DNA of 64,000 bases. It comes from a virus. The translations under genes and the position numbers were made by a program. Position 1 is the stretch's first letter; each line of letters starts with the position of its first letter. Positions 61,481 through 64,000 of the stretch are shown here, one piece after another. The notes below the pieces were generated by a model, which saw nothing but the letters and a program-made list of their open reading frames with translations, did not search any database and was not told the origin of the DNA. The stretch is taken from the IMG/VR virus record IMGVR_UViG_3300042564_003823, positions 32,189 through 96,188 of that record; one strand, given 5' to 3'.

Positions 61481-61930
61481 ATGGATATCAGTAAAATAAT
61501 AAAAAGAGTATTAAGAGAAGAAGAAAAAAAACATTCAAGTAGATACATGTTCTTTTCAAATCTTGAACAAATGAGAAGACAATGTGATATGTTGTTAGAT
61601 ATGGATCAAGATGAAATTGAATCTATTTTAGAAAACGGTCACGATTGGGCTCAAGACCATATCTCTGAAGCTAAAAATAATATGGACCAAGTTTTTGATT
61701 TTTTAAAAAATGAAATGGAAGGCGGTAGTGATTATGAAGAAGACGAAGATATGATTGAAGAAGGTCGTAAAAAAACGGGAACAAAATTATGTGCTAGAGG
61801 TAAGTCCGCAGCTAAGGCTAAATTTGACGTGTACCCAAGTGCATATGCAAATGGTTATGCTGTACAAGTTTGTAAAGGAAAAATAAAAGGATTAGACGGT
61901 AAAAAACATTGTTCAGGAGCCTTTTGTTAA
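61481..61930 (+). CDS. Capsid-targeting-like small protein with YPSAYANGYA motif
   Basis: 149 residues. The leader MDISKIIKRVLREEEKK ends with L-R-E at residues 11-13. An acidic helical middle (DMDQDEIESILENGHDWAQD) and a Glu/Asp stretch lead into the C-terminal domain TKLCARGKSAAKAKFDVYPS, AYANGYAVQVCKGKIKG, a short motif seen in other phage and virus hypothetical proteins. The two Cys may bind metal. Convergent with the basic protein gene, stops overlapping by 4 nt. Likely packaged or DNA-associated. Confidence 0.65.
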   Translation: MDISKIIKRVLREEEKKHSSRYMFFSNLEQMRRQCDMLLDMDQDEIESILENGHDWAQDHISEAKNNMDQVFDFLKNEMEGGSDYEEDEDMIEEGRKKTGTKLCARGKSAAKAKFDVYPSAYANGYAVQVCKGKIKGLDGKKHCSGAFC

Positions 61931-62643
61931 AGACTTGATAAAATATTTCTTATTATAATATCTAAAGACTCATTTTGAGTCTTTTTCTTTTTTGGTTTGT
62001 AAGATGTCATTACAGGTTTTTGACCTTTACCTGATTGTGTGTCTTTTTTCTCGGCCCTTCTTTTTTGTTGACATGCGGATCTTTTTTGTGAATCTGACAT
62101 TTTACCTGCAACTCCAGCTGCTCTACATTTAGGGTATGCCCCCTTACTAGTATCACTTCTTCCACAAGGAGGATGTTTACCGTCAACTTTTCTACATATA
62201 TCAACCCATGGACCTTTTGGTTGTGAAGAACCCTTTGGTTTTTTCTTTTTTCCAAACCAAACGGCTAAATCTTCATTTAGAGGGATTTTATCTAATTCAA
62301 CCCATTCATTAACAGGAACAATTCTTTTACCTTTACCAGGTGTTTGATTTATTATTCCTCCGTCTTCATCATTTGCTTGAGGATGTTTTTTATTATATTT
62401 AGAAATTTTACGAGATTTTGATTCTAATTTTTTTCTATTTTTTTTGTGTGAATCTAAACTACCATCATAACTATCATATTCTAAATCTGCATTAAAAAAT
62501 TTTGAAACTTTATTTGTAAAGGGCCCCATAGCACTGTCTTCCCAATCTATTTCACCCATTGTTAATGGTCCATTATAATAACCTGCATATCTGTCAGAAT
62601 TAGCCTCTTTCAATATGTTTTTAACAATTAAATTAATGTTCAT
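61927..62643 (-). CDS. Basic Lys-rich protein with capsid-targeting-like N-terminus
   Basis: 238 residues, Lys-rich. The leader MNINLIVKNILKEANSD ends with L-K-E at residues 11-13. A central block LAVWFGKKKKPKGSSQPKGP then WVDICRKVDGKHPPCGR, GAYPKCRAAGVAGKMSDSQK and SACQQKRRAEK is a conserved Cys/His/Lys-rich domain found in T4-type marine phage proteins; it may bind zinc and DNA. The C-terminus NESLDIIIRNILSSL mirrors the leader helix. Start overlaps the upstream stop as ATGA. Confidence 0.7.
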   Translation of the reverse strand: MNINLIVKNILKEANSDRYAGYYNGPLTMGEIDWEDSAMGPFTNKVSKFFNADLEYDSYDGSLDSHKKNRKKLESKSRKISKYNKKHPQANDEDGGIINQTPGKGKRIVPVNEWVELDKIPLNEDLAVWFGKKKKPKGSSQPKGPWVDICRKVDGKHPPCGRSDTSKGAYPKCRAAGVAGKMSDSQKRSACQQKRRAEKKDTQSGKGQKPVMTSYKPKKKKTQNESLDIIIRNILSSL

Positions 62644-63104
62644 AGATTCTTCCTATTATCTAATAAATATCTGTATATTGTTAAATGTGTGTGATAAAAT
62701 ACTAATGTTATTATACCCCAAGTTTCCGCCCAAAATAATCCATTAAATAAAAAAAGAGAAGATAACAAAAATATAATTAGATAGTATCTAAACTTTTTTA
62801 TACTCCATAATGAAACACCTGAAAAAATAAAAAATAGTATTGCAAAAATATTATGTAAAACAAAATGGTCGGTTACTGAAAATGAAGTTAAAAGTAAAAG
62901 AAGTGTTGCAGGTACTCTCCATTTTGGTATTTTAAAAAAGAAAAAACTAACAAGGGTGTTTGTGATTATGAAAAGTGGTTGGAGTGGTGTTTCCCATGAT
63001 CTTGATATTGCTTGTTCATCACCATATAGGAAATAAATGATGAAAGGTTGAACCACCGCTAATGCCGATGCAAACAACCTTTCAAACATATCCCATCTAT
63101 TCAT
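62640..63104 (-). CDS. Multi-span membrane protein
   Basis: 154 residues with about five hydrophobic helices (including LFASALAVVQPFIIYFLYG, PLFIITNTLVSFFFF, VPATLLLLLTSFSV, NIFAILFFIFSGVSLW and YYLIIFLLSSLFLFNGLFW). No residue pattern identifies a transporter. It begins immediately after the stop of the T9SS-type gene and overlaps the next start (ATGA), so it is in one operon with them. May anchor a phage-encoded factor in the inner membrane. Confidence 0.7.
   Translation of the reverse strand: MNRWDMFERLFASALAVVQPFIIYFLYGDEQAISRSWETPLQPLFIITNTLVSFFFFKIPKWRVPATLLLLLTSFSVTDHFVLHNIFAILFFIFSGVSLWSIKKFRYYLIIFLLSSLFLFNGLFWAETWGIITLVFYHTHLTIYRYLLDNRKNL
62662..62669 (-). promoter_or_regulatory. 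TATTTATT variant element inside the upstream gene
   Basis: Coding-strand TATTTATT followed by AGATAATAGG, 18 nt before the ATG at 62643; lies within the membrane-protein gene, one mismatch from the common octamer. Confidence 0.3.
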
Positions 63105-64000
63105 TTATCTAATCATTTTTCTCATAGTTCCATCATCATAAATTTCAATTATAATTCCATGTGCATTTTCAGGTTTAACTTCTTGCCCTAATAAATTTAT
63201 ATATTTAACAATTTTTTTGTTTGTACTATCCCTTGTGATAACTATCGGACCATATGTTTCAAATTTACCATCAATATCAAATTGTTGTAACCTATAATAA
63301 ACAATACTATTTAAATTATTATCAATGTAATAATATTTTAATTCTTCTGTTGAATTTCCTGCTGACGGAATTGTTGTTATTTTTCTCCAGTTTTCACCAT
63401 CAATACTTGATTCTAAATCAAAATGACTTGAATTTTGTTCGGAATCGGTAGACCATTTTATTACGTTCCATTGTTGGTATGGTAATCCCTCAAATTGAGT
63501 TAATTCAACAGGTAATGCAACACTTAATAGTACACTATATTCTTCTATTTCACCATAACCATACCCTGTCGAATAATAAGCATCATTTGTTGGAGTTGCA
63601 TTCCAAACAGAAAGTACTCTCATTTTAACTGTACCCCCGATAGCATCATTTGGTACATTAACAGAAGCGGAACCTGTTGCACCTGGTGCTGATAATAACA
63701 CATTTTCTGTTGTTTGAAATACTCCGTCTTGGTCCCAATCAATCCAAGCGACATAACCAGGGTACGAACCAAAAGTTAGTGTACCTGAAACAGATATTGT
63801 ATAAACGCCACCAATATCTAAATTACCGACAATTGAAAGGTAATCAGAATATGCGTCTCCGTCTTCAGTAGATGTGTTATTAATATCACTTAAAGTTACA
63901 TTTGTAATATAATCACCATCACTAACCCCATAAGTATATGGTGGTGCAAGTTCTAATGTGACTAAAATTGGTGATGTAACACCGGCGGGACAAGAACCAT
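63105..64000 (-). CDS. Secreted-type protein with GEVED-like domain and T9SS sorting-like C-terminus (N-terminus beyond window)
   Basis: The frame is open from the right edge; the N-terminus is missing, and a GTG at 63701 is not a real start. At least 297 residues. Residues near the edge form a GEVED-like domain (GYVAWIDWDQDGVFQTTENV, GTVKMRVLSVWN, GYGEIEEYSV). Then LPVELTQFEG with VIKWSTDSEQNSSHFDLESS and VYYRLQQFDIDGKFETYGPI is a beta-sandwich common in Bacteroidota secreted proteins, ending with a C-terminal INLLGQEVKPE then GIIIEIYDDGTMRKMIR, the pattern of a type A sorting domain for type IX secretion. Two genes follow in the same operon. Confidence 0.75.
   Translation of the reverse strand, partial: GSCPAGVTSPILVTLELAPPYTYGVSDGDYITNVTLSDINNTSTEDGDAYSDYLSIVGNLDIGGVYTISVSGTLTFGSYPGYVAWIDWDQDGVFQTTENVLLSAPGATGSASVNVPNDAIGGTVKMRVLSVWNATPTNDAYYSTGYGYGEIEEYSVLLSVALPVELTQFEGLPYQQWNVIKWSTDSEQNSSHFDLESSIDGENWRKITTIPSAGNSTEELKYYYIDNNLNSIVYYRLQQFDIDGKFETYGPIVITRDSTNKKIVKYINLLGQEVKPENAHGIIIEIYDDGTMRKMIR

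Noticed and set aside
1-64000. tRNA genes
   Set aside because: No cloverleaf-like sequence noticed in the intergenic gaps, which are all short and AT-rich; a covariance-model scan would be needed to be certain.

Overview
This window is an AT-rich stretch of a tailed-phage genome from a contractile-tailed, T4-related virus. Diagnostic genes are a gp18-type tail sheath, a gp19-type tail tube, a T4 gp26-family baseplate/tail-assembly protein, a tape-measure-like protein, gp13-like neck protein, a T4-type family B DNA polymerase, a gp55-like late sigma factor, PhoH, dUTPase and an SNF2-type helicase. Portal, terminase, capsid and primase/helicase genes are absent, so this is only part of a larger genome. 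No tRNA, CRISPR array or insertion sequence was seen. The host is probably a member of the Bacteroidota: the protein cut by the right edge has a GEVED-like domain and a C-terminus like a type IX secretion sorting domain, one small protein has a signal peptide ending in SQ as is common in that phylum, and start codons mostly lack Shine-Dalgarno sequences and follow A/T-rich leaders.

Layout. Positions 1-14544 are minus strand and hold the tail: a very large baseplate-like protein (cut by the left edge), tape measure, a gp26-like protein with an overlapping 59-codon ORF, tube, sheath and two probable neck/tail-completion proteins, plus small accessory proteins. The order of probable neck, neck, terminator, sheath and tube genes follows T4 13-14-15-18-19, with a strand switch after the first. 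Positions 14641-18618 are plus strand: SNF2 helicase, superoxide dismutase, neck protein and a small protein. Positions 18615-33029 are minus strand: DNA polymerase and then about 11 kb of tail-fibre or adhesin genes with LamG-like, beta-helical and nonapeptide-repeat modules. Positions 33080-61930 form one long plus-strand block: five small conserved phage proteins, then a sugar cluster (35714-53167) with GDP-mannose dehydratase, GDP-fucose synthase, at least one GT10-like and two GT11-like fucosyltransferases, three FkbM methyltransferases and many other glycosyltransferases, with an exonuclease, dUTPase and PhoH embedded in it. The late sigma factor and a second group of structural genes follow. 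Positions 61927-64000 are minus strand again.

Two cross-cutting signals stand out. First, the octamer TATTTATA lies 4-31 nt upstream of 13 gene or operon starts on both strands, always in the same orientation relative to the gene, and is a strong candidate for the phage's own (probably late) promoter element. It is the reverse complement of the T4 late -10 box. Second, at least seven otherwise unrelated proteins (a HAD phosphatase, a 46-residue peptide, several small proteins and a Lys-rich basic protein), plus possibly the superoxide dismutase, begin with a short amphipathic N-terminus ending in [LI]-x-E. This resembles the capsid-targeting sequence of T4 internal proteins, which the prohead protease cuts. 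They may be a set of proteins packaged in the head and injected with the DNA.

The glycan cluster probably makes a fucosylated, methylated glycan from GDP-mannose for decorating virion proteins or altering the host surface. The acceptor is not visible in the sequence.
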